A DNA stretch of 64,000 nt from Saccharicrinis sp050589685 (lineage in GTDB: Bacteria > Bacteroidota > Bacteroidia > Bacteroidales > Marinilabiliaceae), in assembly GCF_050589685.1 (NCBI RefSeq), contig NZ_JBNGOS010000037.1, forward strand, positions 1-64,000. Reading direction: 5' to 3'. Under the pieces are notes generated by a model. The model had not been told where the DNA came from and searched no databases. It saw only the letters and a program-made list of their open reading frames with translations. Below, one piece after another: positions 29,704 through 38,484 of the stretch (position 1 is its first letter; each line of letters begins with the position of its first letter). Both the position numbers and the translations under genes were made by a program.

Positions 29704-29737
29704 TTATCAAATGTAAACCCGTTAAAATAATTCAAAA

Positions 29738-30187
29738 ATGATTGTTGACAGCTTAGATCATGTAAAACACTACAGAAACTTAAACGAAAGGATAAAAAAA
29801 GCCTTCGAGTTTCTTGAAGAGTTGGACTTTGAAAACATTGAGCCAGGAAAATACAATGTAGAAGGAGATGAGATATTTGCCATTGTTAGCGAATATAACA
29901 CCAAAGAGCATAAGGATGCCCGCCCCGAGGCACATGAACGCTATCTGGACATCCAGTATATTGTTAAAGGCGAAGAATATATGGGGTATTCTCCTTTAGA
30001 GGATCAAGATATAATGCAGCCGTATAATGTAGAAAAGGACGTTGTTTTTTATCAGGCTGATGTTAGCCCCATAAAAGTCAGCGAAGGGATGTTCGCCTTA
30101 TTTTACCCTAACGACATCCACGCACCGGGAATGAAAATCGGTGAGTCAAAACCAGTAAAAAAAGTAGTGGTTAAAGTGGCCGTTTAA
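29738..30187 (+). CDS. YhcH/YjgK/YiaL (DUF386) family protein
   Basis: 149 residues, single cupin-like domain. Family blocks are EAHERYLDIQYIVKGEEYMGY (metal-site His/Glu region) and FALFYPNDIHAPGM with a second His. Related proteins are sialic-acid or sugar anomerases and the beta subunit of evolved beta-galactosidase. No sugar catabolic gene is adjacent, so the substrate is open. Its transcript ends at the hairpin 30209-30241. Confidence 0.9.
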   Translation: MIVDSLDHVKHYRNLNERIKKAFEFLEELDFENIEPGKYNVEGDEIFAIVSEYNTKEHKDARPEAHERYLDIQYIVKGEEYMGYSPLEDQDIMQPYNVEKDVVFYQADVSPIKVSEGMFALFYPNDIHAPGMKIGESKPVKKVVVKVAV

Positions 30188-30208
30188 AAACAAAAGCTGA
30201 AATACCAG

Positions 30209-30241
30209 AAACCCCGTTTTTGTCATGACAAAACGGGGTTT
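30209..30241. terminator. Bidirectional terminator
   Basis: AAACCCCGTTTT (30209-30220) pairs with AAAACGGGGTTT (30230-30241); the loop TGTCATGAC is itself near-palindromic. Followed by TTATATTTTTATA on the plus strand. It lies between two convergent genes, 22 and 26 bp from their stops. Confidence 0.85.
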
Positions 30242-30266
30242 TATATTTTTATATACAGTTAAGGTA

Positions 30267-30740
30267 TTAGTCTTCCGGCCAGATATACGCTTCGTTATCA
30301 TCGTCCCAAAGCGGGCCAAACTGAATTTCGGTAACTGCACCGTTTTCAATCCAGAAATTAATGCTTGCTTCGTAAAAGGTCACCACCTCATGATCGGGAC
30401 TTTCGGGAGAAGAAACATCCTCTCTATCGTAATCGCCAAGATCTATAGCCGAAAGTTTAGCCAGTAAGTCATCGTCTGTAATACCCACTAGTTTAAGTCC
30501 TTCCAGAACGGCGTCGGGACTGCTAACGGCAATAGAACCCAGCCGCCAATCGTCCATCTCGTCAAAAGAAACAGAAAGCTCCAACTCATCATAGTGATAC
30601 GCCTCCGTATTATCGTCAGCTTCTTCACTGCTCGAATAGGCATCAATTTCATCAGGTTCACCGAGAATCTCTTTTACCTGTTGACGAGTCATCCCGAAAC
30701 GAATCTCGTCGAACCCCTTACCAATTAAAATGTCTTTCAT
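30267..30740 (-). CDS. Acidic protein of unknown function with BamE-like start
   Basis: 157 residues, very acidic (runs of D and E throughout). It opens with FDEIRFGMTRQQVKEILGEPDE, the GMT-x-x-QV-x-x-LG-x-P pattern seen in SmpA/BamE-like and many small beta-alpha domains, here without a signal peptide, so it is probably cytosolic. The rest resembles immunity or SMI1-like acidic proteins only loosely. No function assigned. Confidence 0.65.
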   Translation of the reverse strand: MKDILIGKGFDEIRFGMTRQQVKEILGEPDEIDAYSSSEEADDNTEAYHYDELELSVSFDEMDDWRLGSIAVSSPDAVLEGLKLVGITDDDLLAKLSAIDLGDYDREDVSSPESPDHEVVTFYEASINFWIENGAVTEIQFGPLWDDDNEAYIWPED

Positions 30741-31065
30741 GCGTTTATTTTTTTTATATTGTCACATTGCATGTTCCGCAATATTGCGGAAGAACTCGCC
30801 AAATAATCTACTCCACAGGGAAGAAATCATTATGGTGCTCATTCATATGTTTAAATGCTAAACCATGAAGAACGATGTACATCACCGGGTTAATTCATGG
30901 CATCTTTTATTTTTTGATATGCGCAATATAAGGCAATAATTAATTAAACCTATATCTCAACGGAAATTTTACACAAAATTCACAATAAGTAATTATTGGC
31001 CTTATTAGTTAACACACTTCAGACGCAAATACTTTTTTCCGTGCGTGATTTTTTCCTATCGGCGA
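30741..31065. other. Intergenic region, 325 bp
   Basis: AT-rich, upstream of the acidic protein gene and downstream of the CarH-like gene. A short CCGCAATATTGCGG inverted repeat is present at 30776-30789, possibly a weak hairpin. Nothing else is supported. Confidence 0.5.
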
Positions 31066-31944
31066 CTATAATTCGTGAAGTACCTTTTTTAACTCACCGG
31101 CATTCCTTATTAAATGAAAATCCTCGGGAATTTCGTGTGCATGTTTTTTAACTTGAAGGCCGGTAATCAAAAATGGCACATCCGGAAATTCATCTTTGTA
31201 TTTTTTTAGCAGCTCATCCAATTCAACTTTTGAAGGCGGACTGATGAATGAAGTAAAAAAAGCATCCGCCTTTTGTATTTGGTTCACCGCTTTTAAGTCA
31301 TCAAAAGGCACCGATATCCCTAGATAAATAACTCCGAAACCTTCTTTACGAGCCAACAAGCTGTAAAACAACAAACCTATTTCGTGCAGTTCGTTCTCAG
31401 GTAAAAAGAAGATTATTTGCTTGTCTTTTTTCTTATCGCTCATTTCGTTATCAATGGCCACAATTATCTTTTGGCGTATCAAGTTGCTGATAAAATGCTC
31501 CTGTGCCGGACTAACAGTACCTGCCTGCCACAAAACTCCAATCCTATCTAAAAAGGGAAACAATATTTCTTCCACCGTATTCTCAAAGCCTCGTTTAATT
31601 ATTGATGTGGTCAATACATTGTTGAACTTATATTCGTTTAGCTCCAACATGGATACCACCAAACTTTCTATTTGAACGTTCGTGTTTCCATGATCCAAGC
31701 ACAAGTCAATAACTTTTTCCTTCAACTGCTGGTTATTCAGATTGGCTATTTTGGAAATTTTAAAGCCGTTTTGATTTAATATGGCAATGTTTAAGATACG
31801 TTTTAAATCATCATCGGAGTACTTTCTTATATTGGTGTCGCTTCGCATGGGTTCAATAACCCCGTACCTTCTTTCCCAAATACGAATGGTATGCGCTTTT
31901 ATTCCGGATATCTTTTCTAGATCTTTGATTGAATATACTGCCAT
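31066..31944 (-). CDS. CarH-like MerR-family regulator with B12-binding light-sensor domain
   Basis: 292 residues. The MerR winged-helix domain (1-70: YSIKDLEKISGIKAHTIRIWERRYG) is followed by a four-helix bundle with the Wx9EH motif (W139, E149, H150) and a cobalamin-binding domain with ExHxxG (E185, H187, G190). These are the residues that hold adenosylcobalamin in CarH and LitR, which repress genes in the dark and release DNA on light. All key residues are present, so light-responsive B12 binding is likely (inference). Carotenoid or photolyase genes, the usual targets, are not adjacent. Confidence 0.9.
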   Translation of the reverse strand: MAVYSIKDLEKISGIKAHTIRIWERRYGVIEPMRSDTNIRKYSDDDLKRILNIAILNQNGFKISKIANLNNQQLKEKVIDLCLDHGNTNVQIESLVVSMLELNEYKFNNVLTTSIIKRGFENTVEEILFPFLDRIGVLWQAGTVSPAQEHFISNLIRQKIIVAIDNEMSDKKKDKQIIFFLPENELHEIGLLFYSLLARKEGFGVIYLGISVPFDDLKAVNQIQKADAFFTSFISPPSKVELDELLKKYKDEFPDVPFLITGLQVKKHAHEIPEDFHLIRNAGELKKVLHEL

Positions 31945-31972
31945 TGTCTACAGTCCTGTCTTTTTGTTAGTC

Positions 31973-32010
31973 GAATTCAAATGTACTTATCAATACTGTT
32001 ATGAATTCAA
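31973..32010 (-). promoter_or_regulatory. Promoter of the CarH-like gene with direct repeats
   Basis: On the minus strand TTG (32010-32008), 22 bp, TACATTTG (31985-31978). GAATTCAA occurs at 31973-31980 and again at 32003-32010, 30 bp apart, so one copy covers each promoter box. This fits autorepression by a tetrameric regulator, which is inference. Confidence 0.5.
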
Positions 32011-32256
32011 TTTAAATACAGAAATTGAATCGTTATAAGTACTTTCTCCTTAACGAATGATGTTTTAGTTTTGTTCATCAAAACTACAAAATTATTTAGC
32101 AAAAAGAACCTTGCTACTAATGGGAAAGGTTGACCTGAAACACAGGCCAACCTCTCTGTCAACAACTGAAACCATATACCTAAAGATACGATATGATATA
32201 ATGCCGATATGTATAAACACTGAGCGTTATTAACGGAATAAATAAATCCCGCAGCA

Positions 32257-32433
32257 TTAAACCCGCAATATGCATTAGAAATTCCGTTATGCCATTAAAC
32301 TACTTCAAAACAAGCTATTTCACGGAGTTGCTTCAACTCACCAGAGCGGTACTATGCCTCGTTTCAGCAACTCCTTGTTTTATCGTAATTTTAAATGCTC
32401 ATTACGTCCCTCCAATAGATAATCCGGGTTTAA
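32257..32433 (-). repeat. MITE-like repeat, copy C (177 bp)
   Basis: Same ends as the other copies (TTAAACCCGCAATATGCATT; CCGGGTTTAA). The internal stem differs in sequence but pairs better, GGAGTTGCT with AGCAACTCC, giving compensatory changes relative to copies B and E. The small inner hairpin is missing. It lies between the CarH-like gene and the fasciclin gene, ending 18 bp before the latter's stop. Confidence 0.9.
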
Positions 32434-32450
32434 CAATCGGTATGAACCGA

Positions 32451-33806
32451 TTAAGGAACAATCACTTTATCAATTGCATGCACAACACCGTTGGTACCCT
32501 GTACATTGGCAATAATTACATTGATTTCCGAATCTATGGTCACCCCGTTGCTAATATCGATAGAAATGGTTTTTTCCGTGTTCAGGGTAGGTACGGTACC
32601 ATTGCTCAAATCGGTAGACCTCACATTGCCACTCACAACATGCGCTAGCAAAATTGGTGTTAATGTTTCCTTGCTTAAATCTGCCACACCACTTACTCCT
32701 AGTGCGGTAAACAACGCCTTAAACGCTGTGTTAGTGGGTGCGAAAACGGTATATGGCCCTTCTCCCGAAAGTGTTTCGTCCAATTCGGCCTTCACCACTG
32801 CCTCAACTAATATTGAAAACGCACTGTTGTTGATGGCCAGGTCAACCACGGTATTGGGCAGAATAACTTTATCGATCACGTGAACAATTCCGTTTGTAGC
32901 CACAACATCTGTTAAAACCACTGTTGCTCCATTGACCATTACAGCCGAGTTACTGACTTCAATGTTCATACTTAAGTAATTTTCTTGTCCCATGGCCAAC
33001 GCATTAACATATCCAGATGTTACCTGGGCAGCAGGAACAAAGTCATCTATCACGTGGTATAATAATATGGGTGTAAGTGCCTCCTTGTCTAAATCATCCA
33101 ATGTTGCACTTAAATCCTGGAACAACATGGCAAATGCATCATCTGTTGGAGCAAATACGGTAAAGTTATTATCATCATCGTCCAGGGTTCCAGCTAGTTC
33201 TGCTTTCACCACAGCCGCCGTCAGGTTGCTCAACGCAGGATTGGCTATGGCATGATCTGTAATAGATGGTGGCAAAATTACCTTGTCGATGATGTGAATA
33301 ACACCATTGTCGGCCATTACATCCGCTTGCGTAACTTTTGCAGAGCCATTAACCATCAAATCCTCCTTGTTAAAATAAATAGAATAATAATACCCATCTT
33401 CCTTTTCGCTCATGGACGCATAGTAACCAGAGGATAAACTTGAAGATGCGTTGCTTCCACTAACCACATGGTAAAGCAAAATCTCAGTCAAATCATCCGT
33501 AGAGATATCATTTAACGAAGTGGCGCCCAAATTGTTCAACAATGCTTGAAAAGCAGTGTTTGTTGGTGCAAACACCGTGTACTCAGTAGACCCGTTTAAA
33601 GTGGAAACCAAGTTAGCTTTGGCAAGTGCTTCCACCAAAATTGTAAAAGAAGACTCAGAAACTGCTATATCAACAATGGTATTAGTTTCTTCTTCCTCGG
33701 GCTCGTTCAGGTTGTTGTCGTCATTTTCATCACAGGCGGTTGTACTAATAGATAAAAGTACAAACGCTGCCAGTATTAAATACCAATTGAATCTTAGAGT
33801 TTTCAT
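32451..33806 (-). CDS. Lipoprotein with three fasciclin (FAS1) domains
   Basis: 451 residues from MKTLRFNWYL; an earlier in-frame start at 33824 adds six residues. Lipobox STTACDEN sets the lipid anchor, then an acidic Asn/Glu linker. Three FAS1 domains of about 130 residues follow, each with YTVFAPTNTAF- or FTVFAPTDDAF-type H1 motif and a closing NGVIHIIDKVILP-type H2 motif. FAS1 proteins mediate surface adhesion. Ends in IDKVIVP. Lies upstream of the CarH-like gene on the same strand with a MITE-like repeat between. Confidence 0.95.
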   Translation of the reverse strand: MKTLRFNWYLILAAFVLLSISTTACDENDDNNLNEPEEEETNTIVDIAVSESSFTILVEALAKANLVSTLNGSTEYTVFAPTNTAFQALLNNLGATSLNDISTDDLTEILLYHVVSGSNASSSLSSGYYASMSEKEDGYYYSIYFNKEDLMVNGSAKVTQADVMADNGVIHIIDKVILPPSITDHAIANPALSNLTAAVVKAELAGTLDDDDNNFTVFAPTDDAFAMLFQDLSATLDDLDKEALTPILLYHVIDDFVPAAQVTSGYVNALAMGQENYLSMNIEVSNSAVMVNGATVVLTDVVATNGIVHVIDKVILPNTVVDLAINNSAFSILVEAVVKAELDETLSGEGPYTVFAPTNTAFKALFTALGVSGVADLSKETLTPILLAHVVSGNVRSTDLSNGTVPTLNTEKTISIDISNGVTIDSEINVIIANVQGTNGVVHAIDKVIVP

Positions 33807-34106
33807 GATTTTTTGTTTTAACATTGATTAAACTTTTAACCACCTTTCAAATTAAACGCGCGCTATCATTAACTTGAAAAAATGAGTTGCGTTGATTATT
33901 TTTTGTTTAATCTTTACAACTTTTTATTAAACATTAAAGATCTGGTTTTTGTTCATTGTTTTTTAGCTTTTTATTAAACACTATATAAGACAGATCACAA
34001 TTACCGTTGATTTCAGAGGTGTTTGACCAGTTTTTTTTGGTGAAAATAAAATCAGAATTCTAAGTTAAAAGATTAACTTTGTGGCTTTAAAAAAGCTAAA
34101 TAGCAT
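33807..34106. other. Divergent promoter region with a 14-bp direct repeat
   Basis: 300 bp between the fasciclin gene (minus) and yicC (plus). CTTTTTATTAAACA occurs at 33920-33933 and again at 33967-33980. A TAACTTTG box (34074-34081) lies 25 bp before the yicC start, with no clear -33 box. Confidence 0.5.
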
Positions 34107-34982
34107 ATGATTAAATCAATGACCGGCTTCGGTAAAGCCACTTGTGAACTTCCAGACAAAAAAATTAGCATCGAAATTAAATCACTTAACAGCAAGCAAT
34201 TAGATGTAAACATGCGCTTGCCTAACATGTACAGAGAGAAAGATTTGGTGCTTAGAAACGAATTAGCCAATCAATTGGGAAGAGGAAAAGTAGATGTTGG
34301 TTTTTATATTGATTTTTTAGGTGCAGAAAAAAACGCTTCTATCAATCCCCAGGTTATTGAAACGTATTTTAATCAATTATCCCCCCTTGCCGATAAACTA
34401 GGCTTAACCGAAAATACCGATATTCTAAGAGCCATTATGCCTTTGCCGGATACAGTTAAGATTGAACAAGCAGAATTAGATGAAAGCGAATGGGCAACCA
34501 TTTTTAGCACGTTCAAATCGGCCTTAAATAATTTAAACAGTTTTAGAGCACAGGAAGGTGAGGTGCTTCAAAAAGAGATTACCGAGAGAATTAGCAATAT
34601 TAGAAATTACCAGGCTGCCGTAGAACCTTTTGAAGCAGAACGAATTGAAAAGGTGAGAGAGCGTATTCTTGACCAATTAAACGAGCTTAAGGAAAAAATA
34701 AACCTGGATCAAAACCGCTTTGAGCAGGAAATGATTTTTTATCTGGAAAAACTGGACATTACCGAGGAAAAAGTAAGACTAACCAATCACCTGGATTACT
34801 TTATAGAAACCATTGAGAAGGAAGATTTGGTAGGTAAAAAACTTGGTTTCATCACCCAAGAAATTGGGCGTGAAATAAACACCATGGGATCTAAGGCTAA
34901 CCATTCCGAAATTCAAAAGTTGGTGATTCAAATGAAAGATGAGCTGGAAAAGATCAAAGAGCAGAATTTGAACGTACTTTAA
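34107..34982 (+). CDS. YicC-family endoribonuclease
   Basis: 291 residues. Conserved N-terminus MIKSMTGFGKA and C-terminus TMGSKANHSEIQKLVIQMKDELEKIKEQNLNVL are diagnostic of the YicC family, whose E. coli member cleaves RNA (including the sRNA RyhB). Cytosolic. First of a likely operon with gmk (84 bp downstream) and nadD; the yicC-gmk pairing is widespread in bacteria. Confidence 0.95.
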   Translation: MIKSMTGFGKATCELPDKKISIEIKSLNSKQLDVNMRLPNMYREKDLVLRNELANQLGRGKVDVGFYIDFLGAEKNASINPQVIETYFNQLSPLADKLGLTENTDILRAIMPLPDTVKIEQAELDESEWATIFSTFKSALNNLNSFRAQEGEVLQKEITERISNIRNYQAAVEPFEAERIEKVRERILDQLNELKEKINLDQNRFEQEMIFYLEKLDITEEKVRLTNHLDYFIETIEKEDLVGKKLGFITQEIGREINTMGSKANHSEIQKLVIQMKDELEKIKEQNLNVL

Positions 34983-35065
34983 ATTAATAGCTTGCAGCCA
35001 ACAAAACATAGCAAGCAGCTCGTCACAAAATACGCTAATCAATCTCTAATACTACCAAAAAACAA

Positions 35066-35650
35066 ATGACCAATAACATGTCGAAAAACGGCAAATTGAT
35101 TATTTTCTCAGCACCTTCGGGTTCGGGCAAGACTACCATTGTAAAGAATCTGCTCGAAAAAGATTTTAAGATGGAGTTCTCTATTTCGGCAACCACAAGA
35201 GCTCCCCGAGTAAACGAAAAACATGGAGTAGACTACTATTTTTTAACCCCTGAAGAATTCCGTTCTAAAATAAACGATGATGATTTACTTGAGTGGGAAG
35301 AAGTTTATAACGACAAATACTATGGCACTTTAAAAAGCGAGGTGGAACGCATTACTTCCAAAGGCAACAATGTGGTGTTTGATGTAGATGTGGTTGGAGG
35401 ACTGAACATTAAAAAAATGTATGGCAACAGAGCGATAGCCATATTTGTTAAACCTCCTTCCATAAAGGAACTAAAAAAAAGGCTGGAGATACGTGGTACG
35501 GATTCCGAGGAAGTGATTGCACAAAGAATCAACAAAGCCGAAGAAGAATTGAGTTATGCCAATAACTTCGATCACATTGTGGTAAACAGCAATCTGGATT
35601 TGGCCATTGAGCAAACCGAGAAAATACTGTACAATTTTTTAAATGACTAA
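35066..35650 (+). CDS. gmk: Guanylate kinase
   Basis: 194 residues. P-loop SAPSGSGKTT (15-24), GMP-binding TTRAPRVNEKHGVDYYFL, and EWEEVYNDKYYGT are intact. It phosphorylates GMP to GDP with ATP. The start MTNNMSKNGK could be five residues shorter (MSKNGK). It overlaps nadD by 8 bp, implying coupled translation. Confidence 0.97.
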   Translation: MTNNMSKNGKLIIFSAPSGSGKTTIVKNLLEKDFKMEFSISATTRAPRVNEKHGVDYYFLTPEEFRSKINDDDLLEWEEVYNDKYYGTLKSEVERITSKGNNVVFDVDVVGGLNIKKMYGNRAIAIFVKPPSIKELKKRLEIRGTDSEEVIAQRINKAEEELSYANNFDHIVVNSNLDLAIEQTEKILYNFLND

Positions 35651-36230
35651 CACCGGCAACAACATAGGATTGTATTATGGGTCGTTTAACCCGGTACATA
35701 TCGGCCATTTGGCCTTGGCCAATTTTATCGTGGAAAATTCCGCACTGGATGAAATTTGGTTTGTAGTCAGCCCCCAAAACCCATATAAGGAAGCTTCGGA
35801 GCTTGCTGAGGCAAAACACAGGGTTAGAATGCTGGAGTTATCCATTAAAGATTACACAAAGTTTAAAGTCTGCAGTATTGAGTTAAATCTACCAACCCCA
35901 TCGTACACTTATGCTACATTAAGGGAGTTATCTAAACTACACCCACACAATAAATTTACCGTTATTATTGGAGGTGATAATTTACCCTACCTAAAAAGGT
36001 GGAAAAATGCGGAAGAGATTTTGGCCAATTATTCTTTTATGGTGTACCCTCGTCCCGGTTACAATATTGATCAGCACGACCTCTCGGACAATATCCAGGT
36101 ATTTTACGCACCTGTTTTCGATATCGATTCTACCAGCATCCGAAAAGGGATTCGGGACGGTAAAGATTATCGTTTTCTGGTTCCGCATGAAGCGTTTCAA
36201 TATTTAATTGAGAAAGAACTATATCGTTAA
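35643..36230 (+). CDS. nadD: Nicotinate-nucleotide adenylyltransferase
   Basis: 195 residues. Nucleotidyltransferase motif GSFNPVHIGH (13-22) and the C-terminal STSIRKGI motif identify NadD, which adenylylates nicotinate mononucleotide in NAD synthesis. Translationally coupled to gmk and probably the last gene of the yicC-gmk-nadD unit; a hairpin follows at 36373. Confidence 0.95.
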   Translation: MTNTGNNIGLYYGSFNPVHIGHLALANFIVENSALDEIWFVVSPQNPYKEASELAEAKHRVRMLELSIKDYTKFKVCSIELNLPTPSYTYATLRELSKLHPHNKFTVIIGGDNLPYLKRWKNAEEILANYSFMVYPRPGYNIDQHDLSDNIQVFYAPVFDIDSTSIRKGIRDGKDYRFLVPHEAFQYLIEKELYR

Positions 36231-36372
36231 CATTCCTGCACATTGGGAGGACACTTGCATAAAACAAGGAGTCGCCTGATAAATAACGTCAAATGCTTCT
36301 CCTGATATTTCGTTCGCCTATTCAATTCGCATCGACCAATACCCTTATCAAAACACCAACCTAAATATTACA

Positions 36373-36400
36373 CAACATTCGTGTTGAGGTATTTTTTTAT
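36373..36400 (+). terminator. Probable terminator after nadD
   Basis: CAACA-TTCG-TGTTG hairpin followed by AGGTATTTTTTTAT, with outer ACCT/AGGT complementarity at 36359/36387. The stem is short, and it is 143 bp past the nadD stop. Confidence 0.45.
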
Positions 36401-36466
36401 AGTACAATCCCCAGGTATAAGGCATTTAGTCTATTATCCCTCATCTCCTATCCCGTTTCTGAAACA

Positions 36467-36859
36467 TCAATGATTTCCGCAATTATGATCGTCATTGTCA
36501 TGCGGAGGACAAACTTCGGAATTTCCTTTATTTCCGTTTAACCATTGCTCCAAAACCTGTTTGGTTTCGCCTTCGTAGCCCATAAACACTTCAATATTGG
36601 AAGCCTTAAGTTTATTGATGGCTCCTTGACCAATTCCTCCGGCCAATAAAACATCAACACCTTCATTGCCAAGCTCTGCAGCCAAATCCGATTTACATCC
36701 GCAACTTTCCGGAGCCGTGTAATACGCTGTATCCAATACTTTATTTTGAACCGATAAAGTATAAATGGTGAACTTTTCGCAATGCCCAAAGTGATTGTCA
36801 ATCATTTCTCCCCTAGTAGGCAATGCCACTTTTTTTGTGCTCAACTTTAAATCAATCAT
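36467..36859 (-). CDS. NifX/NifB-type dinitrogenase cofactor-domain protein
   Basis: 130 residues, a single PF02579-like domain: PTRGEMIDNHFGHCEKFTIY at the start and DVLLAGGIGQGAINKL later, ending in a Cys/His tail (CPPHDNDDHNCGNH) likely to bind metal. Such stand-alone proteins occur in organisms without nitrogenase, near DUF134 regulators, and are thought to handle Fe-S or Mo clusters. It follows the DUF134 gene by 9 bp and is co-transcribed. No nif gene is in the window. Confidence 0.88.
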   Translation of the reverse strand: MIDLKLSTKKVALPTRGEMIDNHFGHCEKFTIYTLSVQNKVLDTAYYTAPESCGCKSDLAAELGNEGVDVLLAGGIGQGAINKLKASNIEVFMGYEGETKQVLEQWLNGNKGNSEVCPPHDNDDHNCGNH

Positions 36860-36868
36860 TTGTATTAT

Positions 36869-37204
36869 TTATTTCGTTTCAATATTAACTTCAACTGTAT
36901 TCTTTGTGCCCGAAAATTCATTACCAGCTGCTTTTTCGATCCGCAGTACATATCCATTGATTAGTGCAGTTGCCACTTTTTTACGGGCTTTCTCAAGTAT
37001 TCTACCAAATGTTTGACGCGAAACCCCCATTTCATCAGCCGCTTCGGCATGATACAAACCCTGTTCGTCTGCTAAACGAATGGCTTCATATTCATCTAAC
37101 TCAACAACAACTTCCTGCAATTCACAAGCTCTAATACCTGCGGGCTTAAAAATGTATACATTCGGGAATTGGCCAATATTACGGCATCCTTTGGTACGTG
37201 GCAT
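36869..37204 (-). CDS. DUF134 DNA-binding protein
   Basis: 111 residues. Opens with the family signature MPRTKGCRNI, then a sigma-70-region-4-like helix-turn-helix (LDEYEAIRLADEQGLYHAEAADEMGVSRQTFGRIL). Likely a small regulator of the following NifX-like gene, with which it forms a two-gene unit. Confidence 0.92.
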   Translation of the reverse strand: MPRTKGCRNIGQFPNVYIFKPAGIRACELQEVVVELDEYEAIRLADEQGLYHAEAADEMGVSRQTFGRILEKARKKVATALINGYVLRIEKAAGNEFSGTKNTVEVNIETK

Positions 37205-37412
37205 ATTCTACAATTTTGCGCTAAAATAGGCATATGCCCAATATAAAACAATAGCTTCTATTCATTCAGAAATATTTTTTGTTCAAATGGATATAATATT
37301 GAAAAACTGACATCGGGAGCAAGCCGTTATTAAACGTATAAAACTGAAATATAAACCAATCTATTTGTATATTAGCCATGCATCATCGTTCGCAAACCTT
37401 AAAATCAATATC

Positions 37413-38186
37413 ATGAACCTGAACATAAAGAACAACACATTTTTGGTTATCGGAGTAAGCAGCGGTTTTGGTAAGGCCACAGCAGAGCATCTAATTGCGG
37501 AAGGAGCAAAAGTTATTGGGGTAGCGCGCACCGAATCAACGCTCAACGAATTCAGCAAGGTTCACAAAGAAAAACTCATTCCTTATTGTGGAGACATAAC
37601 CGAGATTGATACTGTTGTTAAGGTTGCCAGGATAGCTGTTTCCAGCAATATTTCAGGCGTTTTTATGAATGCAGGGGGACCACCCGCGATGCAATTTGAA
37701 GAGTCGGAACTTAGTGACTGGGACAAAGCTTACCATCAATTGTTGCGTTGGAAGGTGGCTCTGACCCAAGCCTTGCTCCCGCACTTTAAGTCCAAACAAT
37801 ATGGTAGGATAGTGTACCTGGAGAGCGCTTCGATAAAGCAACCTATCGATAACCTCGTATTAAGCACTTCACTCCGTTTGTCGGTGGTAGGTATGATGAA
37901 AACCTTATCGCAGGAACTGGCCGGGAACGGTGTTACTTTTAATATGATTGCCCCGGGTTCACACACCACCCCTGCTATTGACAGATTAATACAAAAATCG
38001 GCGGAACAACAAGGTATTAGCTTCGAGAGTGCCAAAAATTCATTTGTCGACAAACAACCTTCGAAAAGCATGGGAAAACCTGAAAATTTGGGTTCATTGG
38101 CTGCCTGGTTGCTTTCGCCGCTTTCCGAATTTGTAAACGGTCAAGTATACGCTATCGAGGGTGGAGCTGTAAAGGGAACTCTTTAG
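37413..38186 (+). CDS. SDR-family oxidoreductase
   Basis: 257 residues from ATG 37413, the first Met before the Rossmann motif; the frame is open to an earlier ATG at 37365. Cofactor motif VIGVSSGFGKATA, NAG equivalent in FMNAGGPP, catalytic Ser in LESASI; the usual YxxxK Tyr position reads LSTSLRLSV, so the Tyr and Lys appear to be missing. This suggests an atypical or non-catalytic member. C-terminal VNGQVYAIEGG is standard. No pathway partner nearby. Confidence 0.85.
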   Translation: MNLNIKNNTFLVIGVSSGFGKATAEHLIAEGAKVIGVARTESTLNEFSKVHKEKLIPYCGDITEIDTVVKVARIAVSSNISGVFMNAGGPPAMQFEESELSDWDKAYHQLLRWKVALTQALLPHFKSKQYGRIVYLESASIKQPIDNLVLSTSLRLSVVGMMKTLSQELAGNGVTFNMIAPGSHTTPAIDRLIQKSAEQQGISFESAKNSFVDKQPSKSMGKPENLGSLAAWLLSPLSEFVNGQVYAIEGGAVKGTL

Positions 38187-38484
38187 GGTAGAAAAGTAAG
38201 GGTAAATAAAAAAGAAGAATATGCCAGTTAGCAATATTTAATTAGTGGAGAGCACAGAGCAGAATAGGGAGAGTCCAAATGTTGGCAGGCAATACAGGGC
38301 CCAAGAGTATGTTGGTAAACTTCTTTTCAATTAATCTTTTTTAACACAAATTAAGCGGATATACTGCTAAATATAAATTTCATATCAATCGAAGTTGAGC
38401 CTTTTTACTATTTTTGCTGGCTGATTTTGATGAGAAGTACCTTCAACAAAATCACTTACAAACTGTAAACGAATAACTTATTAT
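38187..38484. other. Intergenic region before the SulP gene
   Basis: About 300 bp. A TATTTTTG box (38409-38416) lies 69 bp before the SulP start, with GTTG at 38394 too close to be its -33 box. Otherwise nothing is recognised. Confidence 0.4.
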
